A stretch of DNA of 8,594 nt from an uncultured Saprospiraceae bacterium (GTDB taxonomy: Bacteria; Bacteroidota; Bacteroidia; Chitinophagales; Saprospiraceae): positions 1 through 8,594 of the forward strand of contig CAKZUM010000378.1 of NCBI GenBank assembly GCA_937921525.1, read 5' to 3'. Within the stretch, counting starts at the first letter, position 1; the number at the start of each line of letters is the position of its first letter. The position numbers and the translations under genes are program-made. The notes below the pieces were generated by a model, which worked only from the letters and a program-made list of their open reading frames with translations, did not search any database and was not told where the DNA came from. Shown here piece after piece: positions 1 to 5,738 of the stretch.

Positions 1-2
1 GG

Positions 3-119
3 CCTGTTACTTCTGGAGCATCCTTAGCGCAGCTAATTAGTAAAAATATAGACAAGAATATAAAGCATCTCATAGTTAGAGGTTTAAATAAATATGGGGT
101 AAAGAGTGAAAGGAGGTAA
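3..119 (+). CDS. 3' end of an unidentified gene (partial)
   Basis: From base 3 one frame stays open for 38 codons and ends at a TAA at 117-119. The fragment begins PVTSGASLAQLI and ends in a basic tail, KSERR. The other two plus frames stop within the first 41 bases. Codon choice is AT-rich and ordinary, and the stretch SLAQLISKNIDKNIKHLIV looks like an amphipathic helix leading into a beta strand, as in an alpha/beta domain. I do not recognise the family. The gene would begin to the left of the window. Its stop lies only 5 bases before the large inverted repeat at 124-313, which would then form its 3' untranslated region. A chance open frame of this length is possible, so this is a moderate call only. 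Confidence 0.45.
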   Translation, partial: PVTSGASLAQLISKNIDKNIKHLIVRGLNKYGVKSERR

Positions 120-200
120 GGTAGAACACGGAGGCACGGAGACACAGAGTAAGTTGTGGATTATTTGTTAAAATATATGGCTCTTTGACAATTTTTGCAA

Positions 201-238
201 CATTCCCGTCCGATGGCTACCGCCGTCGGATGGGAATG
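201..238 (+). repeat. Stem-loop 1 of the composite element
   Basis: Arms 201-216 and 223-238 pair over 16 positions, with two G-T pairs (208 with 231, 214 with 225), and c217-g222 closes a four-base loop. In plus-strand RNA every position pairs. In the minus strand the two G-T pairs become C-A mismatches, so the structure is better formed on the plus strand. Confidence 0.8.
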
Positions 239-240
239 CG

Positions 241-276
241 CTACTCATCGGACGGCGTTAGACATCCGACGAGTAG
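241..276 (-). repeat. Stem-loop 2 of the composite element, inverted copy of stem-loop 1
   Basis: Arms 241-254 and 263-276 pair at 12 of 14 positions on the plus strand, with A-C mismatches at 247/270 and 253/264. Read on the minus strand both mismatches become U-G wobbles, so the full stem forms there. The reverse complement of 246-271 matches 207-232 of stem-loop 1 at 22 of 26 positions, so it is an inverted, diverged copy of the same stem-loop. Confidence 0.8.
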
Positions 277-335
277 GTAGAAAAAATCTCCGTGCCTCCG
301 TGCCTCTGTGTTCTTAAAAAAATCTCAGTCTCTCA

Positions 336-956
336 CTACTCTGTTTCCCGCAACCAAACAGGCAAATTTTTATCCGCCAAAGAACGATCTATCTTTGGAA
401 CTTTAGGTTCCGTAATTAAATCGGTGAAAATAACTCGAACTTCTTGTTCTCCTTTTTGGTAAATACTAATTCGACGATTTCCATCTACCCGCACAAATGC
501 CTTGCCTAACTTTGGATGCTCAATCGCTAAAAAATCTCCATAGTTTTTTTCATAAATCTCTAATAGTTCTACGTGCAAAGTATCGGCGCTCAAATGCTTA
601 AGCCAAGGCGACCAACCTTTATAACTATAGGTAACGGGCATTTGATAAATTTTATCCTGATAGAAATCTGGATAGAAATCTACTAGTGCATTTTTATCAT
701 TAATATTCATATCAAATTGTACGGTCGTATTTTTATTACCTTGGCGTACTAGTCCTTTTTTATTCATTTCCCAACACAAGTCAAAAAAAGCTTTTTTGTT
801 CATCCCTAAATGGATGTCTAAAAAAAGACTATCGTTACGGATACCACTTGCCAGTTCTCGATCTACCATTTGCTGGTATTCGTGTTTACAGCTGGTTAGT
901 AAAAGTAAAATGCTCAGACTTATAAAGAAGCCTATTTGGAAAATGTGATTCTTCAT
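336..956 (-). CDS. Putative lipoprotein of unknown function
   Basis: This 206-residue protein begins with a lipoprotein signal peptide: Lys2, a hydrophobic run at about residues 5-20, and a lipobox LTSC with the modified cysteine at C23. It should therefore be exported and lipid-anchored. The mature part has no domain I can name. It contains a segment at about 41-75 (LFLDIHLGM, then FFDLCWEMNKKGL) that resembles a recurring pattern in small Bacteroidota lipoproteins, then alternating short strands and basic segments. The second cysteine, C61, lies in the CW pair. The start at 954-956 is set by the signal peptide; the bases before it (ttactgtaat region) show no Shine-Dalgarno sequence. It stands alone: upstream is a 445-base spacer with the terminator of the protease gene, and downstream, 22 bases after the TAG stop, the composite inverted repeat. 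Lipoprotein status is sure; function is unknown. Confidence 0.85.
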   Translation of the reverse strand: MKNHIFQIGFFISLSILLLLTSCKHEYQQMVDRELASGIRNDSLFLDIHLGMNKKAFFDLCWEMNKKGLVRQGNKNTTVQFDMNINDKNALVDFYPDFYQDKIYQMPVTYSYKGWSPWLKHLSADTLHVELLEIYEKNYGDFLAIEHPKLGKAFVRVDGNRRISIYQKGEQEVRVIFTDLITEPKVPKIDRSLADKNLPVWLRETE

Positions 957-1043
957 TGAATTACTGTAATAAATTGAAAGCTAAATAGGTCGTGTTTATT
1001 TAAATATATAGAAGTATGGCAAAACCATACTTTACTTTTTTAC

Positions 1044-1101
1044 CACATAGGTACATAGGTCACATAGTAATACATGTCTATGTGACCAATATACCTATAT
1101 G
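1044..1101. repeat. Long hairpin built from 8-base words
   Basis: Arms 1044-1067 and 1078-1101 are reverse complements at 21 of 24 positions with a 10-base loop. The left arm is about three copies of the 8-base word ACATAGG plus one base. The right arm is more worn (tatatg end), as if one arm is decaying. It lies upstream of the lipoprotein gene and downstream of the protease terminator. It has no T-run at either end, so it is not an intrinsic terminator. Confidence 0.75.
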
Positions 1102-1237
1102 ATTAAAAAACAGTGGAATAATTTTATCCAAGTATTTATGTGATTCGCTTAAATATTTTTAATGAAACTAAAGGTAGGCAAAATTTGACTACTCAAAGAT
1201 AAGTAGAACAATTAACTTTTTTAGAAAAGAAGGGAAT

Positions 1238-1268
1238 AAAAAAAGCCTACCTCACAAGAGAGGTAGGC
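1238..1268 (-). terminator. Intrinsic terminator of the protease gene
   Basis: On the minus strand a perfect 9-bp GC-rich stem (1260-1268 with 1245-1253) closes a 6-base loop and is followed directly by seven T residues (A 1238-1244 on the plus strand). It lies about 134 bases after the protease stop at 1402, giving a fairly long 3' untranslated region, and should separate the protease transcript from the lipoprotein gene. Confidence 0.88.
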
Positions 1269-1401
1269 GCATCAAAACAAAACGAAAAACCAACTTTAAA
1301 CAAGTCTTTTATATGTCTTTTATCCTCAAATAATTATTGTTGAAATGATATTTATCTGAGGACTGTATAGTCTATTTATTGGACGTAAATTTACTTCTTT
1401 T

Positions 1402-2547
1402 CTAACCCGCTTTCAAGGCAACTTGTATGTTTTTAGTACGTCCTTTTCTGTTTACTTTTAATTCCAAAATCTCGCCGACTTTCGTTTTATCAACGATAGC
1501 TATTAGGGCTGGTGCATCTTTGACAGTCTGCCCATCTACTGCGACAATTACATCATTGGGTAATATTCCAGCATATTGTGCAGCACCTCCATCTACCACT
1601 TCTGCAATATAAACACCAGAATTAACAGAAAGGTTTTTCTCTGATGCTAAATCTTTATCTACGTCTTGTACACTCACACCTAACATGCCTCTCGGACCTC
1701 CATGCTCAATAATATTAGAGGCTACATCTTTTACCATATTAGCTGGAATGGCAAAGGCATATCCTGCAAAAGTACCGCCAAATCCGGGAGAATAAATAGC
1801 CGTATTGATACCTATTAAATTTCCTTCTAAATCCACTAATGCACCACCACTATTGCCAGGATTTACGGCTGCATCGGTCTGGATAAAATCTTCTATAGCA
1901 CCTTTTTCTCTAATAATATCAATGTCTCTCCCTTTTGCGCTAATAATTCCAGCCGTCACAGTAGAGGTTAAGTCAAAAGGATTTCCTACTGCTAGTACCC
2001 ATTCTCCCACCTTTGCTCTATCAGAATCCCCGTACTTAATAACAGGAAGATTAGTTGCATCAATTTTCAATACTGCTAAATCTGTTCTTTTATCTACACC
2101 TATTTTTTTAGCTTTAAAAGTACGATCATCATGTAAGGTTACTTCCAATTCATCCGCATAATCTACAACGTGGTTGTTGGTAACGATATATCCATCTCTA
2201 GAAATAATCACACCAGATCCAGAACCCTTTTGTTCTCCTTTTGGTCCACCAAATCCTCCTCCTCCCAAAAGATCTTCTAACATACTTCCAAAGTCATTCC
2301 CTCGATCTCTAGAAGAAGTACTAGGCGCTTTAGATGCTTTGATATGAACAACAGTGGGCATCGTTCTATTAGCCGCTAAGGTAAAATCTAACGAAGCCGC
2401 CGCTGTATGCTTTGTTAATGGTACGGTATTTACTTGTTTAACCTGAGGGCTTTCTATATTGTTGCTCGTATTCAAAAATTGAAACCCTCCAAGCGTCACC
2501 AATCCTCCAATAATACCAGCAAAAACAAAAGAGAATATATTTTTCAT
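1402..2547 (-). CDS. HtrA/Do-type serine protease with a single PDZ domain
   Basis: This 381-residue protein belongs to the trypsin-like HtrA family, which degrades or refolds damaged proteins in the cell envelope. Residues 7-25 form one hydrophobic segment, a signal anchor or uncleaved signal. The protease domain spans about 55-285 with a complete catalytic triad: H126 in TNNHVV, D156 in RTDLAVLKI, and S233 in the GNSGG motif. One PDZ domain follows, about 288-378, with the carboxylate-binding loop near 287-292 (RGMLGV). Many Bacteroidota homologues and E. coli DegP carry two PDZ domains and are nearer 470 residues, so this one has the DegS-like layout: anchor, protease, one PDZ. A glycine-rich flexible stretch (95-101, then 104-112) precedes the protease core. 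The start at 2545-2547 fits the signal anchor; no Shine-Dalgarno is visible. It is a single gene with its own terminator, divergent from the HD-domain gene. DegS-like function in stress signalling is an inference from layout only. Confidence 0.95.
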   Translation of the reverse strand: MKNIFSFVFAGIIGGLVTLGGFQFLNTSNNIESPQVKQVNTVPLTKHTAAASLDFTLAANRTMPTVVHIKASKAPSTSSRDRGNDFGSMLEDLLGGGGFGGPKGEQKGSGSGVIISRDGYIVTNNHVVDYADELEVTLHDDRTFKAKKIGVDKRTDLAVLKIDATNLPVIKYGDSDRAKVGEWVLAVGNPFDLTSTVTAGIISAKGRDIDIIREKGAIEDFIQTDAAVNPGNSGGALVDLEGNLIGINTAIYSPGFGGTFAGYAFAIPANMVKDVASNIIEHGGPRGMLGVSVQDVDKDLASEKNLSVNSGVYIAEVVDGGAAQYAGILPNDVIVAVDGQTVKDAPALIAIVDKTKVGEILELKVNRKGRTKNIQVALKAG

Positions 2548-2688
2548 TACTTTATTATGGTTTAGTAGGAAAAAACATTAGAAATTTACACTTTACATAA
2601 AGTTTACTATTCCTATATTTATTCTGTGCCTAAAAATAACGTTTGACCCTCAACTTCGTTTTAGCGCATTTTTACCTTAACAAGAAAT

Positions 2689-2711
2689 TAACTTTCCCGT
2701 ATAGAAAGTTA
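2689..2711. promoter_or_regulatory. Dyad in the divergent promoter region
   Basis: An 8-bp perfect inverted repeat, taactttc (2689-2696) and gaaagtta (2704-2711), with a 7-base spacer, lies in the 221-base gap between the divergent protease and HD-domain genes, 58 bases before the latter. Size and place fit an operator for a dimeric regulator. There is no direct evidence that one binds, and no consensus promoter could be found next to it. Confidence 0.35.
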
Positions 2712-2768
2712 TTACTTCATAGTAAGAGACTAGACAAAAGCACTACTAGTCACGTTTTCTAACAAATA

Positions 2769-3347
2769 ATGAATAAAAAAATATCTGAAGATCAAATAAT
2801 AGCTATTCTCAAACCAGAAACGGAACTGGAACGTCAATTCATAGCTGACCCTGATTTTCAGATTGGATTAATGTACGGAAAGCCTAGGTACGGGCATCCT
2901 GAGGGAGAAGTACTGTATCACATACCAGAAGTTTTGGCAAATGTAGATAAGTTAGATATATCTACGGAAATGCGCCGACAATTACGAATAATTACTTTTG
3001 TACATGACACTTTTAAAAATATTGAAGATAAAGGCACTCCTAGAGATTGGTCCAAACATCATGGAGTGTATGCTCGAAAATTTTTAGAAAAATTTATTCA
3101 AGATGAGGTTTTATTGACGATTACAGAAGTGCATGATGAGGCCTATTATTGCTGGCGGTTGCATGCCTTATATGGCCAGCCAGAAAAAAGTAAGGAACGA
3201 CTCCAATATCTATTTGATCGGATTAAAGACAATCGACAGCTCTACTATTTATTTTTTAAATGCGATACGCAAACGGGAGATAAAATTCAAAAGCCTGTAA
3301 AATGGTTTGAAGAAACAGTAGAAGGGATTGAGATTGTTGACTTTTAA
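2769..3347 (+). CDS. HD-domain protein, putative metal-dependent phosphohydrolase
   Basis: This 192-residue soluble protein shows the histidine/aspartate pattern of the HD superfamily, metal-dependent hydrolases of phosphate esters and nucleotides. The visible ligands are H51 (in LYHIPEVL), the signature pair H79-D80 (VHDTFK), H97-H98 (KHHGVYA), a further H122-D123 (VHDEAY), and D166 as the likely last ligand. The GHPEGEVLYHI opening at about 42-52 is typical of small HD hydrolases that act alone. The protein is one domain with no membrane segment or fused sensor. The substrate cannot be read from the sequence. The start at 2769 follows an A-rich leader (aacaaata) without a Shine-Dalgarno. 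The gene runs away from the protease gene and ends 1 base from the stop of mtaB on the other strand, with no terminator hairpin between the two. Confidence 0.85.
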   Translation: MNKKISEDQIIAILKPETELERQFIADPDFQIGLMYGKPRYGHPEGEVLYHIPEVLANVDKLDISTEMRRQLRIITFVHDTFKNIEDKGTPRDWSKHHGVYARKFLEKFIQDEVLLTITEVHDEAYYCWRLHALYGQPEKSKERLQYLFDRIKDNRQLYYLFFKCDTQTGDKIQKPVKWFEETVEGIEIVDF

Positions 3348-3348
3348 T

Positions 3349-4689
3349 TTAAACGCCTACCAAACTCCCTATCTCAAAATTCCCACCTTCATTAATAGCT
3401 GCTAATTCTACCTTTCCCAATTCATTAATCAATTCAGGATTGTACGGCAATTCGATTTTTAAATAATTATCGGTAAAGCCACTCATTAAGTTTTTATCCT
3501 TGTGTTTTTCAAATAAAACAGTTCTTTCTTGCCCGATAAATTGTTCGTAAAAAAATCGCTTCTTTTTTTCAGATAGAATACGAAGCATTTCATTTCGCTC
3601 TCGTCTTATATGTACAGGTACGACCTCTTCCATTTCGGCCGCTAAGGTGTTGGGCCGTTCTGAATAAGTAAATACATGTAGGTAGGATATATCTAGGTCG
3701 TTTAAGAACTGATAAGTCTCTTTGAAATCTTCGTCTGTCTCCCCGGGGAAACCCACAATCACATCTACACCAATACAGCAATGAGGCATCAAGGTTTTAA
3801 TTTTAGCAACTCGATCTGCATATAGCTCTCGCTTATAGCGTCTTCGCATAGCTTTTAATTGCTTGTTGTTACCTGACTGTAAAGGGATATGAAAATGCGG
3901 TACAAATCTGTTAGACTCTGCTACAAATTCGATCACTTCATCTGTACATAGGTTAGGTTCTATAGAGGAAATTCTAAATCGGTCAATACCTTCTACCTGA
4001 TCTAACTCTTTTATTAAGTCAATAAACATCGCCTCTTTCTTGGGTTTTACGCCTTCAATTACGGCTGTACCATTTCCAAAATCTCCTAAATTCACCCCTG
4101 TCAAAACGATTTCTCTAACGCCCATCTCTGCAATTTTTTTTGCATTCTCTACCACCTGTTCGACAGTATCACTTCGACTTTTTCCTCTAGCCAATGGAAT
4201 CGTACAGAAAGAACATTTGTAATCACAACCATCTTGTACCTTTAAAAAAGAACGCGTTCGATCTCCAAAGGAAAAAGCATTGGTAAAGCTATTTGCCTCT
4301 TTTATATCTCCTGCTTGCACCATTCCTTTATCTGGTGCTTTTGACAAATCATCTATATAGTCTAATATTCTAAATTTTTCTGCCGCCCCTAATACCAAAT
4401 CGACCCCAGGTATTTCAGAAATTTCTTCTGGCTTCAATTGTGCATAACATCCCGTAACCACAACGAAGGCATTAGGCGAATGTCGTAGTGCTTGACGGAC
4501 TACCTTCCGACATTTTCGATCTGCAAAATCCGTTACCGAACAGGTATTAATCACATAAATATCTGCCCCCTCTTGAAATTTTATCGCTCCATAGCCTGCC
4601 CCTTCAAACTGCCGAGCAATGGCAGATGTTTCTGAAAAATTGAGCTTACAACCCAAGGTATGAAAGGCTACTGTTTTTGGTGTTGACAT
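3349..4689 (-). CDS. mtaB: tRNA t6A37 methylthiotransferase MtaB
   Basis: This 446-residue radical-SAM enzyme adds a methylthio group to t6A at position 37 of tRNAs reading ANN codons, giving ms2t6A. The N-terminal methylthiotransferase domain carries C14, C50 and C81, ligands of one 4Fe-4S cluster. The radical-SAM core carries C155, C159 and C162 in the CxxxCxxC pattern for the second cluster. Conserved GVDVIVGFPGETDEDF follows at about 307-322, and a TRAM RNA-binding domain at about 383-446. Length matches the Bacillus MtaB (about 450), and the TLGCKLN opening is the family signature. The same frame is open for 64 more codons upstream to 4881, but that extension is not conserved-looking, overlaps the next gene and is rejected; the start is the ATG at 4687-4689. 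The gene lies on the same strand as the unknown protein at 4820-5422, 130 bases away, and may share its transcript. Confidence 0.96.
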   Translation of the reverse strand: MSTPKTVAFHTLGCKLNFSETSAIARQFEGAGYGAIKFQEGADIYVINTCSVTDFADRKCRKVVRQALRHSPNAFVVVTGCYAQLKPEEISEIPGVDLVLGAAEKFRILDYIDDLSKAPDKGMVQAGDIKEANSFTNAFSFGDRTRSFLKVQDGCDYKCSFCTIPLARGKSRSDTVEQVVENAKKIAEMGVREIVLTGVNLGDFGNGTAVIEGVKPKKEAMFIDLIKELDQVEGIDRFRISSIEPNLCTDEVIEFVAESNRFVPHFHIPLQSGNNKQLKAMRRRYKRELYADRVAKIKTLMPHCCIGVDVIVGFPGETDEDFKETYQFLNDLDISYLHVFTYSERPNTLAAEMEEVVPVHIRRERNEMLRILSEKKKRFFYEQFIGQERTVLFEKHKDKNLMSGFTDNYLKIELPYNPELINELGKVELAAINEGGNFEIGSLVGV

Positions 4690-4708
4690 GATTAATAGAC
4701 TTAATTCT

Positions 4709-4733
4709 GAATGGAGAATTGGGAATTGAGAAT
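4709..4733. repeat. Degenerate 7-base tandem repeat before mtaB
   Basis: Three and a half copies of a word close to GAATTGR (starting at 4709, 4716, 4723 and 4730) lie 20 bases upstream of the mtaB start. Such short tandem words are common as dispersed intergenic filler in some bacterial genomes. The rest of the 130-base gap is AT-rich with no promoter or hairpin that I can support. Confidence 0.55.
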
Positions 4734-4819
4734 GCCTATAAAACGTTGACAACCAAGGCTCATTTTTTGCTACACAAAAAAGATTGGAATAAACACTAAT
4801 ATATAACAGAGGGAATTTA

Positions 4820-5422
4820 CTACTCGTCCATATTAAAATCCTCCTCATCAATCCGAAGATATTGGTACCAATCTTCTCCAAATCTTCTTTTTAATAAATA
4901 AACCTTATCAGAATCTATTGTAATATCTAGCGGTTGATGATGTTCTTCTTGGCTAGAAAATCGCTTAAAGAAATTCTCATAAAAAGTACAGTGACAATAT
5001 TTATCTTCTAAAAGACAGTCTTTTTTATTATCAGGCTTATCGCAAAAAGAGAAGTGAAATTTCTTAAGTTCTTTCTGATAATCGACTGTTTGGTCAAATC
5101 GAGCTCTAATAACTCTATATTGGATATTTTTTGGTACTAGTAATTGAAAGATTACAGAAATATGATAGGTTTCTAGGAGAATTTTTAGTTGATCTAATAG
5201 CTTGGCGAGTTGAGAGGTATCAAGAGAAGTTTCTGGAGGTAATTGTTCCTTTTTAATACCACACCACTTTTCTAATGGCATACTTTGTAAAGAGGAATTT
5301 TCCTTCCAATCAGACGCTTCTAAAATACTGTTGATCGTAGTTGTTATACCAGTAGTAGTACCCCTTTTGATGGCAGTAGTAATATCAATATGTAGTCGAT
5401 CTAAATATTTTTGTAAATTCAT
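4820..5422 (-). CDS. Unknown protein with a clustered-cysteine segment
   Basis: I do not recognise this 200-residue protein. It has no signal peptide or membrane segment and is probably cytoplasmic. The N-terminus is helical with a threonine-rich run at 22-29 that corresponds to a short near-repeat in the DNA around 5330-5375. A likely helical segment at about 70-88 is followed by strands near 88-108. The notable part is C127-x8-C136-x6-C143-x-C145, with H144 between the last two cysteines: a spacing that could hold a zinc ion. C54 lies apart. The C-terminus is acidic (DEEDFNMDE). Start at 5420-5422 is preceded by a weak purine stretch (gcgaga); the opening MNLQKYLDRLHIDI looks natural. It precedes mtaB on the same strand and may be cotranscribed. 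The reading frame is long and has plausible protein composition, so I take it as real. Confidence 0.75.
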   Translation of the reverse strand: MNLQKYLDRLHIDITTAIKRGTTTGITTTINSILEASDWKENSSLQSMPLEKWCGIKKEQLPPETSLDTSQLAKLLDQLKILLETYHISVIFQLLVPKNIQYRVIRARFDQTVDYQKELKKFHFSFCDKPDNKKDCLLEDKYCHCTFYENFFKRFSSQEEHHQPLDITIDSDKVYLLKRRFGEDWYQYLRIDEEDFNMDE

Positions 5423-5537
5423 TCTCGCTTCGGACAGGATTTTTCATTGTAAGGAACTTCCTGTTTATTATTAGGAATAATTGACTTTTTGTTTCTTTTA
5501 GGAGGGACGTTTACTAAAGTTTTAAAGTTGAGTAAAC

Positions 5538-5700
5538 GAAGTTGTTTAAGAATGTAGACTGAGATTAGTTGTAAGTGCTTGATTGTCAGGACACAGTCTT
5601 TTTTATTTTTCGTAGCCTTAGCTACGGGAAATAAAAAAGACGAAGTCATTGACGATCAATGACTTGCAAATAAACCAGTTATACATTTTTAAACAACTTC
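5538..5700. repeat. 163-bp imperfect palindrome, MITE-like
   Basis: Nested inverted arms share one centre near base 5619. The outer ends, 5538-5556 and 5682-5700, match at 18 of 19 positions (gaagttgtttaagaatgta and its complement). The middle arms, 5569-5587 and 5651-5669, match at 15 of 19. The inner arms, 5596-5616 and 5621-5641, pair over all 21 positions, with two T-G pairs, around a 4-base loop. A second short hairpin, 5643-5652 with 5656-5665, is a perfect 10-bp alternative fold. Sharp ends, the shared centre and lack of a credible gene suggest a non-autonomous mobile element. No clear target-site duplication flanks it. It fills most of the 316-base gap between two divergent genes, 38 bases before the acetyltransferase start. 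Confidence 0.8.
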
Positions 5701-5738
5701 CTTATTCCTTGATAATCAAAGCCAAAAAATAAATCTCT

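Larger units (their letters stand above)
124..313. repeat. Composite inverted-repeat element enclosing two hairpins
   Basis: The outer arms 124-149 and 288-313 are reverse complements at 23 of 26 positions. Each arm is itself three copies of an 8-base word (RCACRGAG on the left, YTCYGTGY-type on the right). Inside sit two GC-rich stem-loops, 201-238 and 241-276, in a region otherwise rich in A and T. As a single strand the whole would fold as a closing helix with two hairpins. It lies between the end of the partial gene (119) and the end of the lipoprotein gene (336), so it is in the 3' untranslated region of both. No open reading frame is present in it. It resembles paired REP-type or MITE-type elements by design; no family is assigned. 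Confidence 0.75.
957..1401. other. 445-base spacer between lipoprotein and protease genes
   Basis: I see no credible gene here. The spacer holds the start region of the lipoprotein gene (957 to about 1010, AT-rich, with a weak TAgcTTTc resembling the Bacteroidota -7 box), a hairpin made of 8-base words (1044-1101), an AT-rich stem-loop (1130-1138 with 1150-1158), the intrinsic terminator of the protease gene (1238-1268), and a 9-base direct repeat gtcttttat at 1304-1312 and 1315-1323. Confidence 0.6.

Noticed and set aside
124..313. CRISPR-like array because of the short repeats
   Set aside because: The 8-base words are contiguous without spacers, and the larger repeats are inverted, not direct.
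1427..2161. Plus-strand open frames inside the protease gene
   Set aside because: They are antisense to a gene with a full catalytic triad and PDZ domain and encode no recognisable protein.
3590..4222. Short open frames inside mtaB on both strands
   Set aside because: They lie within the radical-SAM coding sequence in other frames and have no independent support.
4690..4881. 64-codon N-terminal extension of MtaB
   Set aside because: It overlaps the upstream gene, crosses a tandem repeat and lies before the family's TLGCKLN opening; length without it matches known MtaB.
5596..5641. Strong 21-bp stem-loop as an intrinsic terminator
   Set aside because: On both strands the T-run precedes and the A-run follows the GC part, the wrong order for termination; it is the core of the palindrome.
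5419..5649. 76-codon minus-strand frame whose stop overlaps the start of the next gene (ATGA)
   Set aside because: Most of it is the left half of the palindrome; no protein features, and the overlap is probably chance.
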